NCBI GenBank assembly: GCA_916720335.1
Contig: CAKAQU010000031.1
Location: 1 to 14,842, forward strand
Direction of reading: 5' to 3'
Length of the DNA stretch: 14,842 nucleotides
From: an uncultured Moraxella sp.
GTDB taxonomy: Bacteria > Pseudomonadota > Gammaproteobacteria > Pseudomonadales > Moraxellaceae
In this document: positions 1 to 7,899 of the stretch, piece after piece
Numbering within the stretch: the stretch's first letter is position 1
How the letters are laid out: every line of letters starts with the position of its first letter
Translations under genes and position numbers: made by a program
Notes under the pieces: generated by a model
What the model was told of the DNA's origin: nothing
The model's database searches: none
What the model saw: only the letters and a program-made list of their open reading frames with translations

Positions 1-1317
1 GATTACTTCAGGAGTAATATCATAACTTGGATTATTTAATTCTTTTAAAGCTTTCTCAACGTCTTGGCTGACAGCACGATAATCACTTTCACCTTTTTTA
101 CGTGCTTGAAAATTAAGATAAAAACTAGGAATTTCAATCACGCCAACTTTTTTGGTCTTGCCTTGATATGGCACATCAATAACTCGATGCTGAACACCCG
201 ATTCTTCTTGTTCAATTACATCACGCACAATCAACACATTACGTGCAGAGCTGTCTGGAGTATTGGGCTGTTTTACCCTGATGGTAACACTGGTGCCACG
301 AGCGCCACGAATCACCGAGACAATTTCGTGCACTGACCAGCCAACCACATCAACCATTGGTTGTCCATCTTGGGCGACTCCAATAATCAGGTCGTTGGCT
401 CGCACCTGTCCTGTTTTGGCGGCAGGTCCACCATCAACCAACGAAACAATTTTAGTATAGTCAGGATTTTTACGGTCAGGTCTAATTGATACGCCAATGC
501 CTTCTAGTTGCAAATTAGACTGGATTTGCAGCTCATTGGCTTGTACAGGCGCAAAGTAATTGCTATGAGGGTCATAAGTCATCATAGCAGTATTTAAAAT
601 CGTTTCCATGATTTCATCGTTTTTAATGCGCTCAAGCTGACCTTGCTGGCGTGATAAACGATTAATCAGCACCTCTTTAGGGTTACGTTCATCACCCTTG
701 ACCAAATCGTGTCCACGGGTCAAATCTGGATTTTCCAAAAACGCTTTATCTTTGGCACTGTCTTCTTCTTTACCAAGCGTAATACCAATTAACGCATAAG
801 TAATCTGATTTTGCCAATAATCCAATTGCTCTTTTTTATCAGTGAAACGGTCAGCTTTTTCACGGTCTAAGATAATGGATTTATTGGTTTTTAGATTGAC
901 ATCACCAGCTAAGAATTTTTTGGCGTAGTTGTAATATTCATTAGAACGAGTGCGATAACGTTCATACACTTCAATCCCTGCAGACAAATCACCCCGTTTT
1001 AAGCGGTCAGCAAAAGTATCAGCGTATTTTTTATTAAATTCATCAATATCTGATTGCAAAAATAGTGTGCGATTTGGGTCAAGAGCATCATAATAAGATG
1101 ATAAAACTTTTGCGCCCATTTCCTTATTTAGAGGCGTTTTTAAATAGTGTAAGCGGTCCAGAAACAGTGCAACTTGACGAGTGGTTATTTTTTGTTCAAT
1201 ATTTGGCTCAAAACCTACCTTGTCAGCGGCTTGGGCAACTGTGGTGTAACTTTGAATAAATACTGCGCTGGCAACAATCGTAGTTAGCCCCGATAAAAAA
1301 TATTGGGATTTAGACAT
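1..1317 (-). CDS. prc: Tail-specific (C-terminal processing) protease Prc, S41 family; C-terminus cut by window edge
   Basis: Periplasmic serine protease that trims C-termini of envelope proteins; in other gammaproteobacteria it acts on lipoprotein-regulated murein hydrolases and PBP3. 439 residues are visible, open to the window edge. Residues 1-31 form a signal peptide (hydrophobic core, AQA-type cleavage near 30/31). Family landmarks are DPNRTLFLQSDIDEF at 80-94 and YDPHSNYF at 248-255. A PDZ domain spans about 265-350, opening with GIGVSIRP (273-280) and containing GGPAAKTG (296-303). The Ser/Lys catalytic dyad of the family lies further downstream and is not in the window, so activity cannot be judged. 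The ATG at 1315-1317 is preceded by a weak GAG Shine-Dalgarno, and the signal peptide supports this start. E. coli Prc is about 680 residues, so roughly a third is missing. It is divergent from nagZ. Family confidence is high. Confidence 0.93.
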   Translation of the reverse strand, partial: MSKSQYFLSGLTTIVASAVFIQSYTTVAQAADKVGFEPNIEQKITTRQVALFLDRLHYLKTPLNKEMGAKVLSSYYDALDPNRTLFLQSDIDEFNKKYADTFADRLKRGDLSAGIEVYERYRTRSNEYYNYAKKFLAGDVNLKTNKSIILDREKADRFTDKKEQLDYWQNQITYALIGITLGKEEDSAKDKAFLENPDLTRGHDLVKGDERNPKEVLINRLSRQQGQLERIKNDEIMETILNTAMMTYDPHSNYFAPVQANELQIQSNLQLEGIGVSIRPDRKNPDYTKIVSLVDGGPAAKTGQVRANDLIIGVAQDGQPMVDVVGWSVHEIVSVIRGARGTSVTIRVKQPNTPDSSARNVLIVRDVIEQEESGVQHRVIDVPYQGKTKKVGVIEIPSFYLNFQARKKGESDYRAVSQDVEKALKELNNPSYDITPEVI

Positions 1318-1350
1318 AATTTATCTCAATTTGTGTTTCAAAATAGCTAT

Positions 1351-1359
1351 ATTATCACA
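1351..1359 (-). promoter_or_regulatory. Candidate extended -10 promoter of prc
   Basis: Read on the minus strand, TGTGATAAT forms an extended -10 element (TGn plus GATAAT) about 34 nt upstream of the prc ATG. No good -35 is seen at 16-18 nt spacing, which is compatible with an extended -10 promoter. Prediction by eye only. Confidence 0.35.
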
Positions 1360-1429
1360 AAAAAATCTTACCGTGATGATTGTTTTTGTTAGCAATTTTT
1401 ATGCCAACAGACACAATTAAGAAAAATCG

Positions 1430-1438
1430 TGGCATAAT
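1430..1438 (+). promoter_or_regulatory. Candidate extended -10 promoter of nagZ
   Basis: TGGCATAAT (TGn plus CATAAT) ends 37 nt before the nagZ start, within the 158-bp gap shared with the divergent prc gene. No convincing -35 box is visible at normal spacing. The two candidate -10 elements in this gap face away from each other, so a shared regulator is possible, but no operator is recognised. Confidence 0.4.
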
Positions 1439-1475
1439 AGCGCATTAAATTTTTTAAAACTTAAGGCTGATATTT

Positions 1476-2552
1476 ATGGCAACAGGCATTATCATGGCAG
1501 ACGTAGCTGGTCATGTGTTGGACGATGAAGATAAAGTTTTTCTGGCAAATAAAGAAATTGGTGGCATGATTTTATTTGCTCGTAATGTAGACACGCCTGC
1601 TCAAGTGCGTGCTTTAACAGATGAAATGCGAAACATCAACCCTAATTTATTGATTGCTGTTGACCAAGAAGGTGGGCGAGTCGCTCGTTTTCGTCAAGGT
1701 TTTACCCCACTACCCGCAATGGGAAAACTAGGAAAACTATATGACAAAAACCCAAAACACGCTCAAGCGTTGGCTTATGATGCTGGTTATTTGATGGCAT
1801 GTGAAGTGCTTGCAGTTGGTGTTGATTTTAGCTTTGCACCTGTTTTGGATATTGATGGTTGCAGTCTTGTTATTGGTGATAGAGCCTTTCATCAACATCC
1901 TGATGTAATTAATGCATTGGCTGATTGTTTTATTAATGGCATGAAACATGCTGGTATGAAATCCACTGGCAAACATTTTCCAGGTCATGGCTCTATTGCT
2001 CCTGATTCACATGTTGCTGATGCCGTAGACCATCGTAGTTTTGATGAAATTTGGGCATGTGATGGCATAACTTTTATTAAAAATCTCCCCAAACTTGATG
2101 CCATCATGCCCGCTCATGTAATTTTTTGCCAAGTAGATGATAAACCTGCTGGTTTTTCTAAAATTTGGCTTCAGGATATTTTACGAGGTCGTCTAGGTTT
2201 TGATGGGGTAATTTTTAGTGATGACCTCTCCATGAAAGCCGCCCATGTGGCAGGCGGAGCTGATATGCGCGTTCAAGCTGCCATACAAGCAGGTTGCGAT
2301 ATGGCTTTGGTTTGCAATAATCGTACAGACGCCCAATTGTGTGTTGAATATGCTAAAACCATGCCTGATTTACCCAAGAACCGTTTTAATACCATGAAGG
2401 GTAACATTCCTTTATGGCTGGGCAGTTTGGAAAAAACCTGTGAACAGTTTGATTATTATTCACAGGCTCGGCAGCATATTTTACAAGCATTTTTTGACTT
2501 ACCATTAGCACAAAATAGCGAAAAAGACCCAACAAACTATCACGGTCATTAA
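1476..2552 (+). CDS. nagZ: Beta-N-acetylhexosaminidase NagZ (GH3), peptidoglycan recycling
   Basis: Cytosolic glycosidase that removes N-acetylglucosamine from 1,6-anhydro-muropeptides during cell-wall recycling. In species with AmpC-type induction its products feed AmpR signalling. The 358 residues match a single-domain gammaproteobacterial NagZ TIM barrel. Visible landmarks are DQEGGRVARF (63-72, substrate binding), IGDRAF (133-138), KHFPGHG (166-172) followed by DSH (177-179), whose His is the family's general acid/base, and FSDDLSM (247-253), which carries the nucleophile Asp. All key residues are present. The ATG at 1476 has AAGG 9 nt upstream, and the protein begins right at the barrel, as is usual for this family. 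It is divergently transcribed from prc. The next gene starts 139 bp later with its own candidate promoter, so nagZ may be monocistronic, although no clear terminator follows it. Confidence 0.95.
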   Translation: MATGIIMADVAGHVLDDEDKVFLANKEIGGMILFARNVDTPAQVRALTDEMRNINPNLLIAVDQEGGRVARFRQGFTPLPAMGKLGKLYDKNPKHAQALAYDAGYLMACEVLAVGVDFSFAPVLDIDGCSLVIGDRAFHQHPDVINALADCFINGMKHAGMKSTGKHFPGHGSIAPDSHVADAVDHRSFDEIWACDGITFIKNLPKLDAIMPAHVIFCQVDDKPAGFSKIWLQDILRGRLGFDGVIFSDDLSMKAAHVAGGADMRVQAAIQAGCDMALVCNNRTDAQLCVEYAKTMPDLPKNRFNTMKGNIPLWLGSLEKTCEQFDYYSQARQHILQAFFDLPLAQNSEKDPTNYHGH

Positions 2553-2620
2553 CTAAATAAAAATAGGTTTGGTTCTGTAGATAACTCTGATAAACAACTG
2601 GTTTGATTTAGCCTTTTAGT

Positions 2621-2649
2621 TTTTCACGCAGTTTTGGCTGTGTTACAAT
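2621..2649 (+). promoter_or_regulatory. Candidate promoter of the Gcr-family gene
   Basis: TTTTCA at 2621-2626 (4 of 6 matches to the -35 consensus), a 17-bp spacer and TACAAT at 2644-2649, with TGT directly before the -10 giving an extended -10 (TGTTACAAT). It sits 42 bp upstream of the GTG start. The rest of the 139-bp gap after nagZ shows no convincing intrinsic terminator. Confidence 0.45.
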
Positions 2650-2691
2650 AGTTAAGCTCATAATATAAGTGTCATTATTATAAGGTAAAAC

Positions 2692-4896
2692 GTGTCTGAT
2701 AATTCTCAAAGTTTCCTTCATATCTTACAATACATTGCCGCACTGCGTGAAATTCCTGAACCTGCTTCACTAAAGCGCTTAATTGATGCGCTTAGAGTAC
2801 GCGGCAATGATGAGGCTCAAATCAACGCCAACATCACGCAACTGATAGAGATTTTGCACCAACACCCAAATCTGGCAAGCTCGCTTGCTAATTTTATCAT
2901 CAGACTTTTGGATAACTACAAGCAAATATTATTTTATGCTGATATGGGCATTGTTTCTGATGATGGCTTTGCTTACAGCATTCGTAAATTGATTGGGCAT
3001 CGTTTTTTACCTTTATTATCTGAAAAAGACGCCCTAATTGAACTGATTGATTATTTATTTGACCAGCCCAATGATAAAGAATGGCTTGGGCTGATTAGTA
3101 TGGAAAATTGGGAAAGTTTAATTTCGCTAATTCAAGCAGATAACAGCGATTTGCAGTATGTTGCCATTGTAAAAAATGGTGTATTAAACGCACTGATAAT
3201 TTTATCCTATCGCATCAATGGTATTGGACTACACCCCGACATCATTGCCACTCACCCTGCTATGACCATTACGGCGATTTTTACTGCTCAAAATCAAGAG
3301 GTTTTGGAGTTTGTGGATAATTATCGTAAATTGCATAATTTGGACACATTAATTGACACCAAACCTGAGCAAGATGCTGACCCTTCCCAACTGCTTGTTA
3401 TGTTAGACCAATGCCAAACCATCGTAGATAACATTCGTAAACGCATCTATCAAACAGGCATTTCCATTCGCATGACTAATATGTTAGTGCGACTTGAGCA
3501 AAGTATTTTGCGTATGCGTTTATTGCTTGATTTGTTGCAAGGTGGCAAGATACGCAATAAAGCCATTATTAGTTTAATTCAAAACAGCGTTTGTACCGCC
3601 AAAACACGCTACAGTTTTGGTTGGCTTATCCAAAACAATACCAAACTGCTATCTCAAAAAATTACCGAAAACGCTAGTCGAGTCGGTGAACACTATATCA
3701 GTACCGACAAAGTTGGCTACCAAAAAATGTACCAAAAGGCGGCACTTGGAGGGTTATTTATTGGATTTATGGCAACTTTAAAAACGCTGTCTTATGAACT
3801 TACATTAGCGCCAATTGGACGAGCATTTGTCAATAGCATGATTTATGGTCTTGGATTTGTTAGCATTCATGTGGTAGGCGGAACGGTCGCCACCAAACAG
3901 CCTGCTATGACCGCTGCTGCAATTGCTTCCACCATTAAAGATGACAAAGATAAAAAGGGTAAAAATAAGCAGCTAACCAAATTAGCTGAGCTTATCGTGG
4001 ACATCATGCGAACGCAGTTTATTGCGATTATTGGTAATATCTCCATTGCAATGCCTGTTGCCTTTATGGTGGCTTATTTTTATGGCGTACGTTATGGACA
4101 ACCCATGATTGATACGCATATGGCAGGTCATTTGTTGCACGATTTAGACCCTTTAAGGTCGTTATCGCTACCACACGCCGCCATTGCAGGCGTGCTGCTA
4201 TTTTTAGCAGGGCTTATCTCTGGATATTATGACAATTTAGCCATACACAATAAAATTGGTGAACGCATTAAACATCATAAACTGCTTGCATATTTATTAC
4301 CTAAAAATTCTTTAGACAAGTTTTCCCAATTTGTTGAAGCAAATCTTGGCGCAATTATGGGGAATTTTATTTTTGGATGTTTTTTGGGCAGTACAGGAAC
4401 CGTTGGTTATATTTTAGGATTGCCATTAGACATTCGTCATATTGCATTTGCATCAGCAAACTTTGTGCATGGACTGTATTTTATTTCTAAGCAAGATTTA
4501 ACATGGGGATTGGCAATTTATTCCTTTATTGGGGTTTTATTGATTGGTTTAATTAACCTTTTGGTGAGCTTTTCTTTGTCTTTGATGGTGGCACTGCGTT
4601 CTAAAGAGGTTCGTTACAGCCAAGGGCAGGAGCTTTTTTTCATTATCGTAAAACACCTGATTACCAGTCCGCTTAACTTTTTTATTCCACGAAATCAATC
4701 CGTTAAATATGATAAACTGGATAGTGAAGGACGCATTATTTTTGATGAAGTTACCAAAGAAACTCAGATTCCCCACCATTCTGCCGTGCGTAGACTAAGT
4801 TTAAAAAAAGCTGAGTCCACTCAAACAAATACCAATGAGAATAATGCAAAAACATCTCTACCCAAGCCTGACAAACCACCGCAATTGCCTAAATGA
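2692..4896 (+). CDS. Gcr-family 'site-specific recombinase' (PF10136-like) polytopic membrane protein
   Basis: 734 residues resembling the Gcr family known from Neisseria and other proteobacteria. The family name says site-specific recombinase, but no tyrosine- or serine-recombinase catalytic motif is visible, and the C-terminal half is plainly membrane-embedded. Residues 1-345 are soluble and helical, with a conserved-looking opening PASLKRLIDALRVRG (24-38). A family-like GEHYI stretch (332-336) precedes the membrane part. Hydrophobic segments lie near 353-368, 376-396, 441-465, 494-516, 550-577, 585-598 and 604-635. The tail (about 700-734) is hydrophilic and rich in Lys, Pro and Asn. The GTG start has AAGG 6 nt upstream, and no closer ATG fits. 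The helicase gene follows after 45 bp, probably in the same transcript. Real function is unknown. Family assignment is from remembered motifs; a search against PF10136 would settle it. Confidence 0.8.
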   Translation: MSDNSQSFLHILQYIAALREIPEPASLKRLIDALRVRGNDEAQINANITQLIEILHQHPNLASSLANFIIRLLDNYKQILFYADMGIVSDDGFAYSIRKLIGHRFLPLLSEKDALIELIDYLFDQPNDKEWLGLISMENWESLISLIQADNSDLQYVAIVKNGVLNALIILSYRINGIGLHPDIIATHPAMTITAIFTAQNQEVLEFVDNYRKLHNLDTLIDTKPEQDADPSQLLVMLDQCQTIVDNIRKRIYQTGISIRMTNMLVRLEQSILRMRLLLDLLQGGKIRNKAIISLIQNSVCTAKTRYSFGWLIQNNTKLLSQKITENASRVGEHYISTDKVGYQKMYQKAALGGLFIGFMATLKTLSYELTLAPIGRAFVNSMIYGLGFVSIHVVGGTVATKQPAMTAAAIASTIKDDKDKKGKNKQLTKLAELIVDIMRTQFIAIIGNISIAMPVAFMVAYFYGVRYGQPMIDTHMAGHLLHDLDPLRSLSLPHAAIAGVLLFLAGLISGYYDNLAIHNKIGERIKHHKLLAYLLPKNSLDKFSQFVEANLGAIMGNFIFGCFLGSTGTVGYILGLPLDIRHIAFASANFVHGLYFISKQDLTWGLAIYSFIGVLLIGLINLLVSFSLSLMVALRSKEVRYSQGQELFFIIVKHLITSPLNFFIPRNQSVKYDKLDSEGRIIFDEVTKETQIPHHSAVRRLSLKKAESTQTNTNENNAKTSLPKPDKPPQLPK

Positions 4897-4941
4897 TACA
4901 AGCTGGTTTTGCTAGCACAATCGTAACAAAGGAATTTTTTG

Positions 4942-6750
4942 ATGAGACAAAAAACCGCACTGGAAATGTTAAAAACAGGAAAAAATATTTTTTTAACAGG
5001 GCAAGCAGGCGCAGGCAAAACTTATATCTTAAATCAATACATCAAATATCTACGCAAACATTCCATCAAGGTTGCCATTACCGCCAGTACTGGTATTGCT
5101 GCAACACATATGAATGGCATGACCATTCACGCATGGGCTGGCATGGGCATCAAAGACCGTTTTGAAGATGATGATTTTAAACGCATAAAAAAACATCATT
5201 TGCTCGTGCAAAGACTCACTGATACACAAGTGTTGATTGTTGATGAAATTTCGATGCTACACGCCAAACAAGTGGATTTATTGGATGAGATTTTATGTAT
5301 CATCAGAAAAAACTCACAACCATTTGGCGGTGTACAAGTCATATTTTGCGGCGATTTTTTTCAGTTACCGCCCATTGATAAAACAGGTAATGACAATAAA
5401 GACAAATATGCGTTTATGGCAAAAGCGTGGCTTGGTGCTGATTTTAAAATTTGTTATTTAGATGAGCAGCACCGCCAAACCAACCAAGATGAAATCAAAA
5501 AATATGGCATTACTCTTAATCAAATTTTAAACCAGATTCGCGCCCAAGAAGTGAGTACGTTTGCCATTGAAACCCTTTTAAATACCAAAAACAATCACAT
5601 TGATGACACCTGCACGCGCCTTTATACACACAATGCCAATGTTGATAAAATTAATCAAAATCAGCTTGATGATATTGATGCAGACGAATTTACTTATGAA
5701 GCGACTTGTCAAGGCGATACAAAACTGACTGATGCTTTAAAAAAAGGCGTCAAAGCTCCCGAGTGCTTAACTTTAAAAGTAGGAGCAAGAGTTATGTATG
5801 TCAAAAATGACCCTGAACTTGACGTTTACAATGGTTCTATTGGCACCATTGTAGATTTTGCACCACTGATGGCTTATGATTTTGATGACGATATAGATGC
5901 AAAAGATGATACTACTCCAAAATATCCAGTGATACGTTTAAATTCTGGAAAAACCATTCTTGCCAAACCTGAAGAATGGGTAACTGAAAACAATAATGGT
6001 GAAGTGCTAGCGTACTACTCTCAAGTGCCACTGTGTTTAGCTTGGGCAATCACTGTCCACAAATCCCAAGGTATGACATTAGATGCTGCTGAGATTGATT
6101 TATCGCGTACTTTTGAGACAGGGCAAGGCTATGTGGCATTATCTCGCCTGCGCAGTCTTGATGGCTTAAAACTTTTAGGACTTAATCAACGAAGTTTATG
6201 GTTGGATAATTTTGTCTTTCGGGCAAACCAAAGATTGCTTGAACTTGGCAAGCAGCATGAAAAAGCATTTTTAGAAATGGATACAAAAACCATTAAGCAA
6301 CAGCAAAAATCGTTTATTGGCTATGATGATATCAATGACTTTCAGCATTCAATTAAAAAATCAAACAAAATCAAAACCTTATCAGATATTATAGACAATC
6401 ACAATCATCATAAAAAATCCAAAACCTCCACTATAAACAAAACCAAAGAATTAATTAAACAAGGATTAACGCTTGAATCCATTGCAAAAACCCGTTCTTT
6501 AACCCTCGACACCATCATCTCTCATATAAGACAGCTGATTCAAGAAGAAGGGTATCATAATTATTATCATTTAATTGATGGGCAGCAATATCAAGATATG
6601 TTTCCTATTTACAAAGAAATCGTTGAACGTCATGAAACCCCAAAAGCTTATCCTATTTATCAAAAACTTCAAAAACGATACTCCCAACAAAGAGTTTTGT
6701 TGGCATTGATTATATTAGATGATATTACTGACTTAGGACATTATGCATAA
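4942..6750 (+). CDS. Pif1/RecD-like SF1 DNA helicase with C-terminal helix-turn-helix-like domain
   Basis: Predicted 5'-3' ATP-dependent DNA helicase of superfamily 1B. Motifs in order: Walker A GQAGAGKT (20-27), STGIAA (49-54), Walker B VDEIS (100-104), GDFFQLPP (137-144), DEQHRQ (174-179), a GARVMYVKND segment (281-290) with YNGSIGTI (296-303), then VHKSQG (372-377) and GYVALSR (396-402). All ATPase motifs are intact, so it should be active. After about residue 430 comes a linker and then KTKELIKQGLTLESIAKTRS (500-519) continuing to about 535. This resembles the helix-turn-helix tail found on some RecQ and Pif1-type helicases, and suggests DNA or partner binding. The chosen ATG at 4942 has AAAGG 9 nt upstream; a TTG one codon earlier is also possible. 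The upstream membrane-protein gene ends 45 bp away. Role is likely in replication or repair at difficult structures; the exact substrate is unknown. Confidence 0.9.
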   Translation: MRQKTALEMLKTGKNIFLTGQAGAGKTYILNQYIKYLRKHSIKVAITASTGIAATHMNGMTIHAWAGMGIKDRFEDDDFKRIKKHHLLVQRLTDTQVLIVDEISMLHAKQVDLLDEILCIIRKNSQPFGGVQVIFCGDFFQLPPIDKTGNDNKDKYAFMAKAWLGADFKICYLDEQHRQTNQDEIKKYGITLNQILNQIRAQEVSTFAIETLLNTKNNHIDDTCTRLYTHNANVDKINQNQLDDIDADEFTYEATCQGDTKLTDALKKGVKAPECLTLKVGARVMYVKNDPELDVYNGSIGTIVDFAPLMAYDFDDDIDAKDDTTPKYPVIRLNSGKTILAKPEEWVTENNNGEVLAYYSQVPLCLAWAITVHKSQGMTLDAAEIDLSRTFETGQGYVALSRLRSLDGLKLLGLNQRSLWLDNFVFRANQRLLELGKQHEKAFLEMDTKTIKQQQKSFIGYDDINDFQHSIKKSNKIKTLSDIIDNHNHHKKSKTSTINKTKELIKQGLTLESIAKTRSLTLDTIISHIRQLIQEEGYHNYYHLIDGQQYQDMFPIYKEIVERHETPKAYPIYQKLQKRYSQQRVLLALIILDDITDLGHYA

Positions 6751-6786
6751 TGATGATATATGATAATTATGTATAGTCTATCATCA
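6751..6786 (+). repeat. Perfect 8-bp inverted repeat between the helicase and the GAPDH-like gene
   Basis: TGATGATA (6751-6758) and TATCATCA (6779-6786) are perfect reverse complements with a 20-bp spacer. They start immediately after the helicase stop codon, next to the 10-bp palindrome TTATGCATAA (6741-6750). No T-run follows, so it is not a standard terminator. The spacer contains -10-like hexamers (GATAAT 6762-6767, TATAGT 6772-6777), so an operator over a promoter for the next gene is possible. The arms are AT-rich, so chance is not excluded. Confidence 0.4.
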
Positions 6787-6824
6787 AAGCATCACAACTT
6801 ACTTAAAACTTATGGTAACAATAT

Positions 6825-7865
6825 ATGTTAATTGCTCTTAATGGCTTTGGACGAATCGGACGCACTGTTTTACGCACTTATTTACAGCGTTTAGATGATA
6901 TATCTAAAATACCAATTGTCGCTATCAACGATGTCGCCGACCCAAAAACACTACTGCACTTATTAAATTTTGATAGCACTCATGGCAGTCTTGCTAAAAT
7001 AGGTATGAGCGCAGATATTGAAAACACAGATGGGGTGTTTGTTTTAAAAATCTGTAGAAAAAACCAAATTGCAAAAATATTTTTACTGAACGAGCCAGAC
7101 CCGCAAAAACTACCTTGGAAAGCGTTTAAGATAAATATCGTACTTGAATGTACGGGGCATTTTCGCTCCTACAAAAAAGCCAATCTACATCTTAAAGCGG
7201 GCGCAAAACAAGTAATTATTGGAGCGGCGCCATTTGATTATGTGGACGCTTGTGTGGTGATGGGAGTTAATGACAACGTTTTATCTAAAAAATTACCAAT
7301 CATCTCTGGGGTTTCTTGCACCACCCAAGCCTTAGTACCGCTATTATTTACTTTAGATAATGCCTTTGGTTTAAATAGTGTTTTAATGACCGAAATCCAT
7401 GCCACCACTGCCGACCAAATGGTGCTAGACCAAGCCCACCGTGATTTACGAAGAGCTCGTGCTGCAGGGCATAATATGATTCCCACCACCTCAAGCAGCA
7501 TCAATGCTACCTTACAAGTCATGCCCCACCTTGATGGTAAAATAAATGGCTATTCAATACGCGTCCCAACAATCAATGTGGCTTGTATTGATATTACAGT
7601 AACGTTTGACCGATATGTTACACTTGATGAATTAAAAACACAATTAAAAACTGCAAGCCAAACGTCTTTAAAAAGCATTATGGCTTATAATGAATTACCA
7701 CTGGTTTCTAGTGATTTTATTGGCGATACTCATTCTTTGGTTGTGGATGATGAATACATCATGCAGGCGGGCACAGCCTTTAAAATCATGGCGTGGTATG
7801 ACAATGAAGTTGGTTACGCTAATCGTCTTTTAGATATGTGTAACAAACTTAATAATTGCCTGTAA
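6825..7865 (+). CDS. Glyceraldehyde-3-phosphate dehydrogenase family protein (GapA/Epd-like, divergent active site)
   Basis: 346 residues spanning both domains of phosphorylating aldehyde dehydrogenases of the GAPDH/erythrose-4-phosphate dehydrogenase family. It should oxidise a sugar phosphate aldehyde with NAD(P) in glycolysis/gluconeogenesis or PLP supply. Seen: the Rossmann loop NGFGRIGR (6-13), the cofactor-selecting IND (35-37, Asp typical of NAD preference), catalytic Cys165 in SGVSCTTQA, catalytic His192 in EIHATTADQ, the phosphate-site DLRRARAA (207-214), RVPTINV (246-252), and near the C-terminus LPLVSSDF and WYDNEVGYANR. The usual SNASCTTNC is changed to SGVSCTTQA, so the motif's usual Asn residues and second Cys are lost. 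The LPLVSSDF segment resembles E. coli Epd as much as GapA, so no gene symbol is given. The Shine-Dalgarno is weak (GG near 6814). The azlC gene begins 34 bp downstream, possibly co-transcribed. Confidence 0.88.
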   Translation: MLIALNGFGRIGRTVLRTYLQRLDDISKIPIVAINDVADPKTLLHLLNFDSTHGSLAKIGMSADIENTDGVFVLKICRKNQIAKIFLLNEPDPQKLPWKAFKINIVLECTGHFRSYKKANLHLKAGAKQVIIGAAPFDYVDACVVMGVNDNVLSKKLPIISGVSCTTQALVPLLFTLDNAFGLNSVLMTEIHATTADQMVLDQAHRDLRRARAAGHNMIPTTSSSINATLQVMPHLDGKINGYSIRVPTINVACIDITVTFDRYVTLDELKTQLKTASQTSLKSIMAYNELPLVSSDFIGDTHSLVVDDEYIMQAGTAFKIMAWYDNEVGYANRLLDMCNKLNNCL

Positions 7866-7899
7866 TTTCATCCTTGATTTGTTATAAAACTGGATTATC

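Noticed and set aside
64..1259. Plus-strand open frames at the left edge
   Set aside because: They are antisense to the continuous 439-residue Prc reading frame, which has a signal peptide and PDZ features.
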